Source of the DNA: Lentimonas sp. CC4
GTDB taxonomy: Bacteria > Verrucomicrobiota > Verrucomicrobiia > Opitutales > Coraliomargaritaceae
Direction: 5' to 3'
NCBI RefSeq assembly: GCF_902728235.1
Contig: NZ_CACVBO010000001.1
Location: forward strand, 3,310,001-3,374,000
Length of the DNA: 64,000 nucleotides
Below are positions 1-9,256 of this stretch, piece by piece. The notes beneath the pieces were generated by a model that saw only the letters and a list, made by a program, of their open reading frames with translations, searched no databases and had not been told where the DNA came from. Every line of letters begins with the position of its first letter. Positions within the stretch are counted from its first letter, which is position 1. A program made the translations under genes and the position numbers.

Positions 1-387
1 TTTCGCGTCACCCCCTTTACCTTCACTCGAGGCAAGCCGGGGACGAAATATGAAGCGCCCTCAGGATATGAGTATGATGCGGGGCTTGGCAGCAGGCACA
101 ATGGTTCACTCGGAGACTGGTATGCCCGCCCGAAGCTGAGAATATTTGCCGATCAAAAGGTAATGAAGCAGATCTTCAAAGCCGAAGACTGGAACCGCAT
201 GACCATCCGAGCCAAAGGCAAGCATATCGAATACTGGTTAAACGGAACGAAGATCATCGACTACACCGACAATGATCCCAAACGCTCCAAAGCGGGACCG
301 ATTGGCATACAAATGCACGACAATCTCGTGATGAAGGTAGCGCTTAGGAAAGCCGTCATCCTCCCCCTCGTCGATGATCAGAAGTGA
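1..387 (+). CDS. DUF1080 (3-keto-disaccharide hydrolase-like) domain protein, 3' part
   Basis: The reading frame is open from the first base, so the gene begins upstream of the window; only the last 128 residues are visible. They look like the C-terminal half of a DUF1080 / 3-keto-disaccharide hydrolase domain, a concanavalin-like beta-sandwich common in Verrucomicrobiota and Planctomycetes sugar degradation. Supporting features are GYEYD near the start, a GSLGDWYA stretch, the W-N-x-M-T-I-R-A-K-G strand, HIEYWLNGTKI and a closing GPIGIQMHD strand. Family members are usually exported and act on glycosides, but no signal peptide can be judged here. It ends tail-to-tail with the EamA transporter, and both stop codons lie in one 12-bp palindrome. 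Confidence 0.75.
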   Translation, partial: FRVTPFTFTRGKPGTKYEAPSGYEYDAGLGSRHNGSLGDWYARPKLRIFADQKVMKQIFKAEDWNRMTIRAKGKHIEYWLNGTKIIDYTDNDPKRSKAGPIGIQMHDNLVMKVALRKAVILPLVDDQK

Positions 388-396
388 CCTAGGTCA
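385..396. other. 12-bp perfect palindrome holding both stop codons of convergent genes
   Basis: TGACCTAGGTCA reads the same on both strands. It contains the TGA of the plus-strand DUF1080 gene (385-387) and the TAG of the minus-strand EamA gene (389-391). With no loop it is not a usual terminator, and no T-run follows. Confidence 0.5.
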
Positions 397-1279
397 TTTT
401 CGATGACAGGGACACCTTCGCACTACTAGTTCTAAAATTCTCAATTGTTGCTGCCCCCATGACGAGCGCGCAACCAATCAGAAGTTTCGTATTTGGCATT
501 TCATCGAGTAACAGTGCACTAAAAACCATGCTATAGGGCACCATTAAGCTGGATATAATCAATACACTCCGGGCTCCCAGCACACGTAATGCAGATAGAT
601 TTAAAAAGTGCGGTAATGCGGTAAAGATTGAGCCTAGAATCAACAAGTAGCCCACATTCCCCTGAACTGCTTCAAAGTCGGTATTGAAACCAAAATAAGC
701 AAACAGCGCCCCCACTCCGAGCAATTGATAAAACAATAGGGTCATACCAGAAGCACTACGCACCCGCGAGCGAGTATGCAGAATCTGGCGCATGGCGAGA
801 AAGAATGCCGAGACGACTCCAAGTAAAACGCCCTGGGTGAATTCATTCTTCCAACTAAGGTCTGGAGCCAGAAACAGCACACCGATAAATACAACGACTC
901 CAAGTAACAGGTCGATCACATCAGGCCACACCTTATGTATCGCCGCTTCGATCAACACCGATAGGACTGGTGAAACATACAGCGCCGTAATGCCAATTGC
1001 CACGCTAGACAGCTGAATCGCCGCGAAATACGTGCCCCAATGCAAGCCGAGAATGCAACCGATGCCGATCTGCATCCACATATCTCGTTGATGCGCCAAC
1101 CGTAAAGACTGCCTACGTATACGACACAGAATAACAACTGACACCACTGCGACTACAGTGCGCCAGAACGTAATCACCTCAGCAGGCAACTCAATCAGTT
1201 TTGCGAATAGTGCCGTGCCTCCAAACAGCAAGGCAGCCAAGTGTGCATGCAAGATGCATTGCTTTCTCGAAGCGATCAT
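389..1279 (-). CDS. EamA/DMT-superfamily metabolite exporter
   Basis: A 296-residue integral membrane protein with about ten hydrophobic helices in two repeats, the usual length and layout of the EamA (RhaT/DMT) family. Repeat one has HLAALLFGGTALFAKL and WGTYFAAIQLSSVAIG; repeat two has the LSALRVLGARSVLIISSLMV region, which matches the end of EamA repeats. The family exports amino acids, nucleobases or other small metabolites across the inner membrane; the substrate cannot be told from sequence. It starts at ATG 1279. It is followed by the coiled-coil protein on the same strand but with a 74-bp gap, so co-transcription is uncertain. Confidence 0.85.
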   Translation of the reverse strand: MIASRKQCILHAHLAALLFGGTALFAKLIELPAEVITFWRTVVAVVSVVILCRIRRQSLRLAHQRDMWMQIGIGCILGLHWGTYFAAIQLSSVAIGITALYVSPVLSVLIEAAIHKVWPDVIDLLLGVVVFIGVLFLAPDLSWKNEFTQGVLLGVVSAFFLAMRQILHTRSRVRSASGMTLLFYQLLGVGALFAYFGFNTDFEAVQGNVGYLLILGSIFTALPHFLNLSALRVLGARSVLIISSLMVPYSMVFSALLLDEMPNTKLLIGCALVMGAATIENFRTSSAKVSLSSKMT

Positions 1280-1353
1280 TCAGGTGTCTTTGCAGAAAGA
1301 CACAGTGCAGGTCAAACTCAGTTTAGTTAGATTTTCAGAGAATCAAACAAGTC

Positions 1354-2484
1354 TCAATCATCGGTGCGCACCCCGGCCTCGACTTCCCCTTGCTCAATAA
1401 ATGCTTCACGCTCACTCATAGAATTGAGCCGATCGATCAGAGAATCTTCCACCTCTTGCACATATTGGCTACGCGTCTCCAATTCACTCGTCGCAGCCTT
1501 TAAATTCTCGAGTTTCGATTCGAGCTCTTGCTCCCGAATACGTAACGAATCCTCCGGTGATAGATCGGGCGCGGCACCCATGTCGCTCTCACGGATCAGT
1601 TCACCTTTAAGCTGATTGAGCTCCGTCTTTTGCAATTCGACGACATGCTTGTCCTCTTGAAGGCTTAAACGCAACGCATCGATCTCCTGCTCTTTTCGCT
1701 TTAATCGCTCTAAATCCAATGCACTGGACTCGCCTGAACCTTGTTGTGCACTTAGATTCTCTTGCATCTGCTCCATTTGAGCCTCCGCAACTTCAATTTC
1801 AGACAGACGTGAGATAACCAAATCTTCGGCCTGCAGCAATGCGTCAGAGCGAAGTTGGATATCTTCACGTGCATTCTGCAGCTCTTTCTCATCATTGATT
1901 AATCGCTCCTGTAGCGCCGAAATGTCAGCGCGCTTTCTCGCGAGTTGAAGACGATCTTGTTGAATGCGGGCTTCGTCATCCTTAATCGCCTTACGCTGAT
2001 CATGCAGATTTGACATCTCAGAGCGGCTCAACACATGGCCGACCATATTCTTTTGATCAGCCAAGGTCTTGGAATGCTGCTTACATAAAAACGGCACGAC
2101 GAGCTCCTGCCATGCCTGTCGCTCAACTGTGCTAAGTGTATGCGTCTGCCCCTCTTCAGTTTGCACCGCGATCACTCCAGGACGAATATCTTCGATGCGA
2201 TCAGGGGCTTTGGCCGCAGCCATAATGAGCGCATGCGATTGCTTCTGAGATTTACTAGAGGGCACCAGTATCAGAAAAAACATATTCAAACTCACAAATC
2301 CTACGCCACCGAAGACGAATATGGATGCCATACGACTATCAAAAATAATAAAGGTAACGATGGCCACCACGATCGCGATGAGCAACGAGAAGGCGACAGC
2401 CCGTATGAGACAACGGGATGCGTTTCGCTCAAAGTGCTTACCTACATTCGTATCTAAATTTTCAAGACGATATCCTCGTTTCAT
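1354..2484 (-). CDS. Membrane-anchored coiled-coil protein of unknown function
   Basis: A 376-residue protein I cannot assign to a family. Residues about 28-50 and 53-75 form two hydrophobic segments, giving a hairpin anchor. Residues about 75-150 are a mixed region with a short beta-rich part (PGVIAVQTEEGQTHTLST). From about 165 to 365 the sequence is almost continuous heptad-like coiled coil rich in E, Q, K, L and R. The likely topology puts the coiled coil in the cytoplasm. Nothing catalytic is visible. It lies between an exporter and a lytic transglycosylase on the same strand, but neighbour spacing (74 and 163 bp) does not show an operon. A role as an envelope-linked scaffold is only an inference. 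Confidence 0.7.
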   Translation of the reverse strand: MKRGYRLENLDTNVGKHFERNASRCLIRAVAFSLLIAIVVAIVTFIIFDSRMASIFVFGGVGFVSLNMFFLILVPSSKSQKQSHALIMAAAKAPDRIEDIRPGVIAVQTEEGQTHTLSTVERQAWQELVVPFLCKQHSKTLADQKNMVGHVLSRSEMSNLHDQRKAIKDDEARIQQDRLQLARKRADISALQERLINDEKELQNAREDIQLRSDALLQAEDLVISRLSEIEVAEAQMEQMQENLSAQQGSGESSALDLERLKRKEQEIDALRLSLQEDKHVVELQKTELNQLKGELIRESDMGAAPDLSPEDSLRIREQELESKLENLKAATSELETRSQYVQEVEDSLIDRLNSMSEREAFIEQGEVEAGVRTDD

Positions 2485-2647
2485 TTGATATACAAAGTGC
2501 CTAGCGTGGCGAACTGTTCAAGAGCAGCAGCGCATTTCAAAGCGCATTCATCTACTTTTAACAGCATATGAAGCCCACCCCCTGCATTGATTACAGAGCA
2601 TTCAAATACGATCTACGCAGATTCTACCGATAAATACTGAGGAGAAC

Positions 2648-3211
2648 TCACTGCACGACTATTTCTGGCGGCGGAACAGGCCTCACATTCCCCGAGAAGA
2701 TACGTTCATAGATTTCGTTTTTTGGTGGTTTGATCTGCTTCATATCAAACTCTTTATCCTTCACATAATAGGGCCCGTAACGATAACTCGCCGCCAACAA
2801 TGGGTAGCTAAATGCATCATTCGACTTCAAATACGCACGGCAATATACCAGATAATCAATGGCGATACGTATATTTAACTGCCATTCCCATGCTAAACTA
2901 TAGGACTCATCTGTCACTTGCTCCCATGCTGGACGAGTCACCTGCATGATGCCACGTGCCACCGAACTTCGAGCCTTCGCATTTAGGCTACTCTCGGCCC
3001 AAGCCACAGCATACACGAACTCCGGATCTAAATCAGCCTGACTGGAGAGCTCATTGATCAGCGCCCAGACATCTTCTGGTAGCACTTGTTCACGAGTTGG
3101 GCTATATTTCTGAGTGAGGAATATCGTCAAACACCCAAGCAGCACCCCTAGCGCCACTGCAACCCGAATAATGAGGCGTTCGTCTCGGTGGTAGTGATGA
3201 TCGATGGGCAT
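2648..3211 (-). CDS. Membrane-anchored lytic transglycosylase, SLT domain
   Basis: A 187-residue protein with one N-terminal membrane segment (about residues 17-34) and a Slt70/MltC-like domain. The catalytic glutamate is in AWAESSLN, followed by the family GIMQVT motif and a conserved tyrosine-rich end ([10 protein letters not shown]). Family 1 lytic transglycosylases cleave peptidoglycan glycan strands to 1,6-anhydromuropeptides in the periplasm. An upstream TTG at 3247 would add 12 residues; ATG 3211 is preferred because it sits just before the anchor. The protein is short for the family and carries only the catalytic domain. Confidence 0.85.
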   Translation of the reverse strand: MPIDHHYHRDERLIIRVAVALGVLLGCLTIFLTQKYSPTREQVLPEDVWALINELSSQADLDPEFVYAVAWAESSLNAKARSSVARGIMQVTRPAWEQVTDESYSLAWEWQLNIRIAIDYLVYCRAYLKSNDAFSYPLLAASYRYGPYYVKDKEFDMKQIKPPKNEIYERIFSGNVRPVPPPEIVVQ

Positions 3212-3296
3212 ATCCGAGAGTGAAACACGCTTGGCACTATCTAACAAACAAAAGTCGCGTTTACCCCAAGAGTTGGGCTTGGGACAAAAACCGCTA

Positions 3297-4154
3297 CTAA
3301 CGACGAAAGCGACGTCCCTCTAAGGCACTGCGACCTGATGGTGCTTTCGACGCCATCGGAACGGGTGCTTTGCCGGCATGGAGACCTGGGCGAAAACGCA
3401 TCACTGTAGCAAAGGCTTCTGGAAGTTCAGATACGGCCTTAAACTCATGCATCTGCCCCTTAAACGCATAGCGCATAGAAGTTTCGCCGGAGTGGAGCAT
3501 CATGCGCCTCTCACCTGTTTCCATGGCGACCTCTTTATTAAAACTAAAGCTACCATATGTGCGGTCACCGACCACAGGGTGCCGATGATTTTGACACTGC
3601 ACACGCAACTGATGGGTGCGCCCAGTCAATGGCATCAAGCGAAGCAGCGCGACAGGAAACCCTCCAGTCGGTGTCTTGATCACCTGATAACGCGTCTTAG
3701 CAGGAATGAGTTGACCGCCCTTAATTAGCTTCTTTCCACGATACACGTTCTTCTTTAATTGATCACTCCAAGAGCCTGCAGGTATCGCTGGCGCATGCTT
3801 AACTAACGCATAGTAAATCTTGCTCACCTTATGCGTTGAGAACATCTGTTTGATCGTGGTATTGATCTCGTCGTTCAATGCGAGTAGAATCACGCCAGAT
3901 GTCGGCGAATCGAGACGATTGATCAGCCATGCACGGTGCTCCACATCACCGACCTTCCATGTAAACACCTCCTCGTCGTAATCATAATGAGCCTGGAGCA
4001 GCGCACGCTTCGTCTCTTCGTCCGTATTCGGATGCGACATTACCCCTGCAGGCTTATCGAGCGCGACGATACCATGTTTGTTTGAAGTAATCAAACGAAC
4101 CCCGAGTCCTAAAGGCAAATCACTGACTTGTGTTGTATGTGAGTGGGCAATCAT
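3297..4154 (-). CDS. RluA-family RNA pseudouridine synthase
   Basis: A 285-residue enzyme of the RluA family, which converts specific uridines in rRNA or tRNA to pseudouridine. The catalytic motif [15 protein letters not shown] carries the active-site Asp, and the conserved [11 protein letters not shown] and [10 protein letters not shown] motifs follow. There is no N-terminal S4 RNA-binding domain, and the C-terminal about 25 residues are a basic, Ser/Ala-rich tail ending RRFRR. ATG 4154 is preferred over TTG 4187. The gene follows the TonB-like gene by 49 bp on the same strand, and maf lies just before that, so maf, the TonB-like gene and this one may be co-transcribed. The target uridine is unknown. 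Confidence 0.88.
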   Translation of the reverse strand: MIAHSHTTQVSDLPLGLGVRLITSNKHGIVALDKPAGVMSHPNTDEETKRALLQAHYDYDEEVFTWKVGDVEHRAWLINRLDSPTSGVILLALNDEINTTIKQMFSTHKVSKIYYALVKHAPAIPAGSWSDQLKKNVYRGKKLIKGGQLIPAKTRYQVIKTPTGGFPVALLRLMPLTGRTHQLRVQCQNHRHPVVGDRTYGSFSFNKEVAMETGERRMMLHSGETSMRYAFKGQMHEFKAVSELPEAFATVMRFRPGLHAGKAPVPMASKAPSGRSALEGRRFRR

Positions 4155-4203
4155 AAATAAAAAGTAAAAATAAGCCGAAGCGGGCAATTAGCACAATTAC
4201 ATT

Positions 4204-5346
4204 TTAACGATAGTGAAAGCTGACCTCTAACACACGCTCTTGCCCGAACACTTTCACCATTTCCTTTGTCCACGGGCGAAAGGGCGAACGCTTCGTGAGC
4301 GCGGTCTGACAGATCAAACTCGCTATCTCACTGGCGGTTGTGTGCAAAATTTCGACGTCGTGAATCACTCCATCTGCGGTAATTCGAAAACGCACGACCA
4401 CGCGGGTGGATGTATCGATCGGCTGGAAGAACTCGATCTCTTGATACCATCCTGCCTGGAGTGCTGCGTAAAACTGCTGCTCATATTCGCCAAACTCACT
4501 AAAGGTCGCATCGATCGCTAATGCCCCACGGCGACTCGCGGAGCCTTCAGAGCGCATTAACGGCCCATGGATCAAGTCAGGAGACAATGTTGGACGCGCA
4601 CGTGGCATCGGCTTCACGTTCGCACCACCGCTACCATCGCCCTCCTGCTGGGCTTGTTGCTCCACGGTCTGCGGTTGTGGCTTATAAACATTAATCGGGG
4701 CATCGGGAACCGGATTTTCGACGACTTCCTCACCGACGCCAGGCGTTTCAAGGCTGCTCCCAGGACCGTCTTCAGTTACAGGCTTCTGCTGAATAAATGC
4801 GGGGGCAGGCAATGGCTCGGCTGGCGGAACCATCGCTGCCGCTTCCGCACCGGCCTTACCGCCGTCAGTGCCCTCGCCTTCGCCAGGTTGAACGGCAGGC
4901 GCATAGACACCGGGAGTCACTGGCGGCACTTGCTCCATCGCACCTTGCACGATTTTTTGTGAATCTTCCTCGCCATCAACGCTGGGCGCATCGAGTAGTG
5001 CCTCGTTGGGATTCTCATCAGCGGCTTGCTGTGCCCGAAAAGAATACTGATCCTTGCGATCCGGCTCATTTTCAGGCGCTTCGGGATTGGCTTCAACGAA
5101 TTTCAACTCTTCGGGGACGATGGGCTCAGGCGGCAGAAGCATTACTTCCATTTCCTCATTGCTCAGATCTGCAGATGCATCCGAGTTCATTAACACATCT
5201 GGCAATAGCACAATCGCACTGATATGAACCAACAGCGCTACCAACAGAGCCGCCGATGTCGTCCACCACTGCTCTCGCCGTGCTTCGTAAAACGGATTCT
5301 CCGTGCGTATTGCTGTAGATGATTGAACCAAAGTGTGTGTAGACAA
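4204..5346 (-). CDS. TonB-like energy transducer
   Basis: A 380-residue protein with an N-terminal cytoplasmic stretch, one membrane helix (about residues 30-48, SAALLVALLVHISAIVLL), a long Pro/Glu/Ala-rich periplasmic linker (about 70-270) and a C-terminal TonB-like domain (about 285-380, with VVVRFRITADGVIHDVEIL). This is the TonB layout: it would couple inner-membrane proton motive force to outer-membrane receptors. No exbB/exbD pair is adjacent, and the C-terminus is more like the TonB/TolA-like proteins of Verrucomicrobiota than E. coli TonB, so TolA-like function is possible. The start appears to be TTG 5346, only six bases after the maf stop, suggesting translational coupling. Confidence 0.75.
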   Translation of the reverse strand: MSTHTLVQSSTAIRTENPFYEARREQWWTTSAALLVALLVHISAIVLLPDVLMNSDASADLSNEEMEVMLLPPEPIVPEELKFVEANPEAPENEPDRKDQYSFRAQQAADENPNEALLDAPSVDGEEDSQKIVQGAMEQVPPVTPGVYAPAVQPGEGEGTDGGKAGAEAAAMVPPAEPLPAPAFIQQKPVTEDGPGSSLETPGVGEEVVENPVPDAPINVYKPQPQTVEQQAQQEGDGSGGANVKPMPRARPTLSPDLIHGPLMRSEGSASRRGALAIDATFSEFGEYEQQFYAALQAGWYQEIEFFQPIDTSTRVVVRFRITADGVIHDVEILHTTASEIASLICQTALTKRSPFRPWTKEMVKVFGQERVLEVSFHYR

Positions 5347-5352
5347 TCAGTT

Positions 5353-5952
5353 TTATGCGCGAAAATCAAAGCCGAGTTCTAATAAGCGAGCTTCCAGCGC
5401 TTGAATCGGCAATCCCATGACATTTTCGACCGACCCATCAACTGCTTCGATGATCATCTCGCGCCCAGATTGAATACCATAGGCACCCGCTTTATCGAGC
5501 GGGTTAACGCACTGAAAATACTTAGTAATCGTAGCATCATCCAAGGTTTTAAAACGAACCTGGCTGGCTTCCACAAAATCATCGCACACTTCGCCAGCCT
5601 GCCAACGCAGTGCGATCGCAGTATAGACAGTATGTTCACGACCAGAAAGCTGCTTTAACATTGAGCGCGCCTCATCCAGATCGACTGGCTTATTGAGCAC
5701 GATACCGTCCAGCGCGACGGTGGTATCCGAACCAAGCACTAACGAATCGGGATACTCGCGAACTAGAGCATCTGCCTTCAATCCCGCATTATTGATGACC
5801 ATCTGTGCAGGGCCACCGTCAGGCGAATTATGTTCTTCAACATCGGCTGGTCTGACGCAAAACGACAGACCGATGCGTTCGAGCAGTTCACTGCGCCGAG
5901 GGGAGGCAGAGGCGAGGATGAGTTGTTGTGGGTGCGGAGCTGCTTGGTTCAT
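5353..5952 (-). CDS. maf: Maf-family nucleoside triphosphate pyrophosphatase
   Basis: A 199-residue Maf protein, the normal family length. It has the N-terminal nucleotide loop [19 protein letters not shown], the [10 protein letters not shown] motif with the metal-binding Asp, and HTVYTAIAL. Maf enzymes hydrolyse dTTP, UTP or modified NTPs to monophosphates and pyrophosphate, acting in nucleotide pool sanitation and septum inhibition. The S-R/Q-x-R type residues that separate the dTTP/UTP group from the m7GTP group cannot be settled by eye. The gene is immediately before the TonB-like gene. Confidence 0.9.
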   Translation of the reverse strand: MNQAAPHPQQLILASASPRRSELLERIGLSFCVRPADVEEHNSPDGGPAQMVINNAGLKADALVREYPDSLVLGSDTTVALDGIVLNKPVDLDEARSMLKQLSGREHTVYTAIALRWQAGEVCDDFVEASQVRFKTLDDATITKYFQCVNPLDKAGAYGIQSGREMIIEAVDGSVENVMGLPIQALEARLLELGFDFRA

Positions 5953-5995
5953 GTTCTAAAGTTTCGCAGCAAGCTCTCTACTTCTTTGACAAAGA

Positions 5996-7366
5996 TCAAT
6001 CCAAGACCGTCTCAACTGCACCGATTGCACGGGCAAAGGCCAGACGACTCAGGCTATATAGATAAGCCGAGTTCAAGTGACTGAGTTCAGCATCGGCGAG
6101 ACCTTGCTGCGCATCGATTAGCTCGCGGTTATCTGCGAGCCCTTCACGGTAGCGTAAACTAGCCTGCTTCACTTCGTCATGACCAAGCACGATCTCCTGA
6201 CTAGAGAGCTCAATCTCTTGATAGCGAGAGTTCATATCGAACATAGAGGTGCGAAACTCGCTCTCGATCTCTCGTTCCAGCACGCGCATTTGATAACTCG
6301 CTTGTCGAGCCGCTGCTGCTGCCTCGCGCTTTTGCGACCGAATACGCCCTCCCTCAAAGATCGGCACCGAGGCGCGCACCCCGACCAGCCAGGCTTTATC
6401 ATAATCACCATCAAAAGCCTCATTCGAGTCATACCCCCAATCCCCAAACAGCTCCACACTTGGCAAGCGCCTCCAGGACGCCGCCTTACGCGCTAACAAT
6501 GCCTGATCCAAGCGCTTCTTTTGACTCGCAAGTTCAGGCCGAGAACCAATCAATGACGCACCCTTCACTTCATACTCTGCCATCGCCGGAGGCTGGCGTA
6601 GCTCATTAATCAAAGACTCATCCAAGTGCAACTCTGAGTCCAAATCTAGATCCAGTAATGCCTTCAATTGTAGTAACGACGTCTTCACACGCGTTTTTGC
6701 AATCCAAAGATCGCGCTCATCTTGTAAGACCCGAGATTCCGCACGCGTCACATCAATCCGAACCCCCGCTCCGGCGGCCAACTGGTCATTCGCCAATTTC
6801 AAAAGCTCCTGACTGCGCTTAATATTACCTTTAACGATCTTTTCTCGATTCAGATCTCGCAACTGAGTAAAATACAGCAACACCGCCTGATCGAGTATAT
6901 CCTGCACCGCCACCTCATAATTCATTTCCGCGATGTCGTGCTCCAACTTGGCGATTCGATAACTTGCATATTTATCAGCATCAAATACTGTCTGAGTTCC
7001 TTCCACGCGAGTGCCGAACGAGTTGAATGGCGACGAATCAAATGCATCGCCCGCAAAACCACGCCCAAACTGCTGCCGAGTCTGCGAAGCTGTCAGTGCC
7101 ATCTGAGGTAACAAAGCCGCGCGCTGTTGAAAACTTTGCTCCAATGCACGGCGCACACTCTCGCGCTCGTAGAGCACTTCCGGACTGGTCTCTTTGATCA
7201 GCTCAAACATCGCGTCCAAGGTCATCACCTGCGGCCCGACTTCGACTGTCGTCGCTAAAATCGACGCAACCTCCGCCGCAGTTTCATTCTTCTGAGCAGT
7301 CGCGGAAACCGCCAGACACAAGGAAAAGCACAGCAACGCACTGAAAGTCTTGAGTTCTGTAAGCAT
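5996..7366 (-). CDS. TolC-family outer membrane efflux channel
   Basis: A 456-residue exported protein with a signal peptide (LKTFSALLCFSLCLAVSATA, cleavage after about residue 24) and two repeats of long amphipathic helices as in TolC/OEP proteins. Typical features are an N-terminal LDAMFELIKETSPEV segment, helices rich in A/Q/R/E, a beta-strand insertion around GDWGYDSNEAFDGDYDKAWLVGVRASVPIF, and a second helix pair ending in DAELSHLNSAYLYSLSRLAFARAIG. It would form a trimeric channel in the outer membrane for a tripartite pump or type I secretion. No membrane-fusion or pump gene is adjacent. ATG 7366 is chosen because the longer frame would put about 30 extra residues before the signal peptide. 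Confidence 0.9.
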   Translation of the reverse strand: MLTELKTFSALLCFSLCLAVSATAQKNETAAEVASILATTVEVGPQVMTLDAMFELIKETSPEVLYERESVRRALEQSFQQRAALLPQMALTASQTRQQFGRGFAGDAFDSSPFNSFGTRVEGTQTVFDADKYASYRIAKLEHDIAEMNYEVAVQDILDQAVLLYFTQLRDLNREKIVKGNIKRSQELLKLANDQLAAGAGVRIDVTRAESRVLQDERDLWIAKTRVKTSLLQLKALLDLDLDSELHLDESLINELRQPPAMAEYEVKGASLIGSRPELASQKKRLDQALLARKAASWRRLPSVELFGDWGYDSNEAFDGDYDKAWLVGVRASVPIFEGGRIRSQKREAAAAARQASYQMRVLEREIESEFRTSMFDMNSRYQEIELSSQEIVLGHDEVKQASLRYREGLADNRELIDAQQGLADAELSHLNSAYLYSLSRLAFARAIGAVETVLD

Positions 7367-7476
7367 TGGAAAATAGTCGTCTCTACAAATGGAAAATACG
7401 GAAAGAACTGTGACTATCTTTGCAGCTCTCACATTTGCAAGTCGCCAGTTCAAACAATTGTTTTAAAAAATACATT

Positions 7477-9123
7477 ATGAAAATCGGTATCGCTCAAATA
7501 AACACCACAGTCGGCGACTTAGCTGGCAATAAGACACTCATACTCAACGCCTACCAAGCGCTCGTAGCCGAAGGCTCGGAATTGATCGTCTTCCCGGAGC
7601 TTGCCGTCTGCGGCTATCCACCCCGTGACCTACTCTTTAAAAGCCGCTTCGTAAGCGATATCGAGGCGACACTTAAGTCCATCGCGGCAGAAATCGGCTC
7701 GGTGCCCGCAGTGATCGGCACAGTCGAGGCACGTCCAGTCGCTGCAGCAGGTCGCCCGTTCTACAACGCCGCGGCATGGTGCGAAAACGGCGCAGTTCAG
7801 ACGATGGCTCGCAAGTGCCTGCTGCCCAGTTACGATGTCTTCGATGAAGACCGCTATTTCGAACCAGCAGTCTCCCCTGTCATCCACGAGTGGAACGGCA
7901 AGCGCATCGGCCTGACAATTTGCGAAGATATTTGGACCGCACCCTCCGTGCCGACGAATCGCCGCTACAACGTCGACCCACTCACACATTTTGCCGAGCA
8001 CGGCATCGATCTCCTGCTCAATCTCTCAGCCAGCCCTTGGCATGAAGGAAAGAACGAAGCCCGTGAACCTCTCCTTCAATTTGCAGCGGATCGTTGCAAC
8101 TGCACCGCAGTTTACTGCAACGCTGTCGGCGGCAATGACGAACTCATCTTCGATGGCGGCAGCCTCGTCGCACACCCAGTGCGCGGACTCATCGCCGGCC
8201 TAGCAGCGTTTCGTGACGAAAACCGCATGATCGATATCGATGCACCTGCCTCATTCGTCGTATCCGAGCACTTCAACCTCAAAGGCAACGCAGCCACCCA
8301 TGATGCACTCGTGCTCGGCCTGCGCGACTACGCCCAGAAGAGCGGCTTTAAGAAGGCACTCATCGGACTTAGCGGTGGTATTGACTCCGCCGTAGTCGCC
8401 GTCCTTGCAGCCGAAGCCTTCGGCCCTGAAAACGTGATCGGCATCGCCCTGCCCTCCGCGATTTCAAGCCAACACAGCCGCGACGACGCAGCCGCACTGG
8501 CAAAAAACCTAGGCATCCAATATCACGAAGTCGCGATCGCAGACACCGTCAGCGCCGCCGAAGTCGCCCTCAGCCCACTTTTTGAAGGCCTACCCGCTGA
8601 TGTCACCGAAGAAAACATCCAAGCCCGTGCCCGTGGCGTGCTACTGATGGCAATGTCCAACAAGTTTGGCGCATTGCTACTCACCACAGGTAATAAGAGC
8701 GAAATTTCCGTCGGTTACTGCACACTGTATGGCGACATGTGTGGCGGACTCGCCGTGATCTCCGACTTGCCAAAGATGAAGGTTTACGCACTCGCACGCC
8801 ACATGAACTTGGAGCGCGAAGTCATCCCAGTGAACACGATCGACAAGGCTCCATCGGCCGAATTGCGCCCCGATCAGAAAGATGAAGACTCACTGCCTCC
8901 ATATCCAGTGCTCGACGGCATCCTGCGACTCTACGTCGAAGAAGGTCTCTCCCGCGCGGAAATCGTCGAACGCGGCTACAAAAAAGACGTCGTCGATGAC
9001 ATCGTGCGCAAGGTTGATCTGAATGAATACAAGCGCAAGCAAGCCGCACCAGGGCTCAAGACAACACCACTTGCCTTCGGCGTCGGCCGCCGCATCCCTA
9101 TTGTTCAAAAATACATCGGCTAG
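7477..9123 (+). CDS. nadE: Glutamine-dependent NAD+ synthetase
   Basis: A 548-residue two-domain enzyme that makes NAD+ from nicotinate adenine dinucleotide, ATP and glutamine. Residues 1 to about 260 are the nitrilase-type amidase domain with Glu in [14 protein letters not shown], Lys in [15 protein letters not shown] and Cys in LTICEDIW. Residues about 265-548 are the synthetase domain with the ATP-pyrophosphatase loop [20 protein letters not shown] and the C-terminal [10 protein letters not shown]. All catalytic residues are present. ATG 7477 starts the usual KIGIAQIN strand. It is divergent from the TolC gene, with 110 bp between starts. Confidence 0.96.
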   Translation: MKIGIAQINTTVGDLAGNKTLILNAYQALVAEGSELIVFPELAVCGYPPRDLLFKSRFVSDIEATLKSIAAEIGSVPAVIGTVEARPVAAAGRPFYNAAAWCENGAVQTMARKCLLPSYDVFDEDRYFEPAVSPVIHEWNGKRIGLTICEDIWTAPSVPTNRRYNVDPLTHFAEHGIDLLLNLSASPWHEGKNEAREPLLQFAADRCNCTAVYCNAVGGNDELIFDGGSLVAHPVRGLIAGLAAFRDENRMIDIDAPASFVVSEHFNLKGNAATHDALVLGLRDYAQKSGFKKALIGLSGGIDSAVVAVLAAEAFGPENVIGIALPSAISSQHSRDDAAALAKNLGIQYHEVAIADTVSAAEVALSPLFEGLPADVTEENIQARARGVLLMAMSNKFGALLLTTGNKSEISVGYCTLYGDMCGGLAVISDLPKMKVYALARHMNLEREVIPVNTIDKAPSAELRPDQKDEDSLPPYPVLDGILRLYVEEGLSRAEIVERGYKKDVVDDIVRKVDLNEYKRKQAAPGLKTTPLAFGVGRRIPIVQKYIG

Positions 9124-9131
9124 GCGCGATG

Positions 9132-9246
9132 CTTGAACGTCGAACATCGAACGCTCAACCTTGAACGTCGAATTATTTAACTAATTTTAAAATCACCTCA
9201 ACGTATTCAACGTTGGACGTTCGATGTTGAGCGTTCGACGTTCCAT
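9132..9246. repeat. Inverted repeat built from GAACGTCGAAC-type modules between nadE and hemL
   Basis: About 38 bases after nadE (9133-9171) carry repeated modules such as GAACGTCGAACATCGAACG and CTTGAACGTCGAA. The stretch before hemL (about 9203-9243) carries the same modules in reverse, for example TTCGATGTTGAGCGTTCGAC. The two arms can pair across an A/T-rich loop (about 9172-9202). This looks like a REP/BIME-type intergenic palindromic repeat, possibly acting as an mRNA end or stabilising structure. It is too short and too variable for a CRISPR. Confidence 0.7.
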
Positions 9247-9256
9247 TTTTTCAAAA

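Noticed and set aside
4797-5222. 141-residue frame opposite the TonB-like gene
   Set aside because: Explained by complement of a Pro/Ala/Glu-rich linker; no homology pattern.
9132-9246. CRISPR-like repeat array between nadE and hemL
   Set aside because: Repeats are short, inverted and lack regular unique spacers; no cas genes are near.
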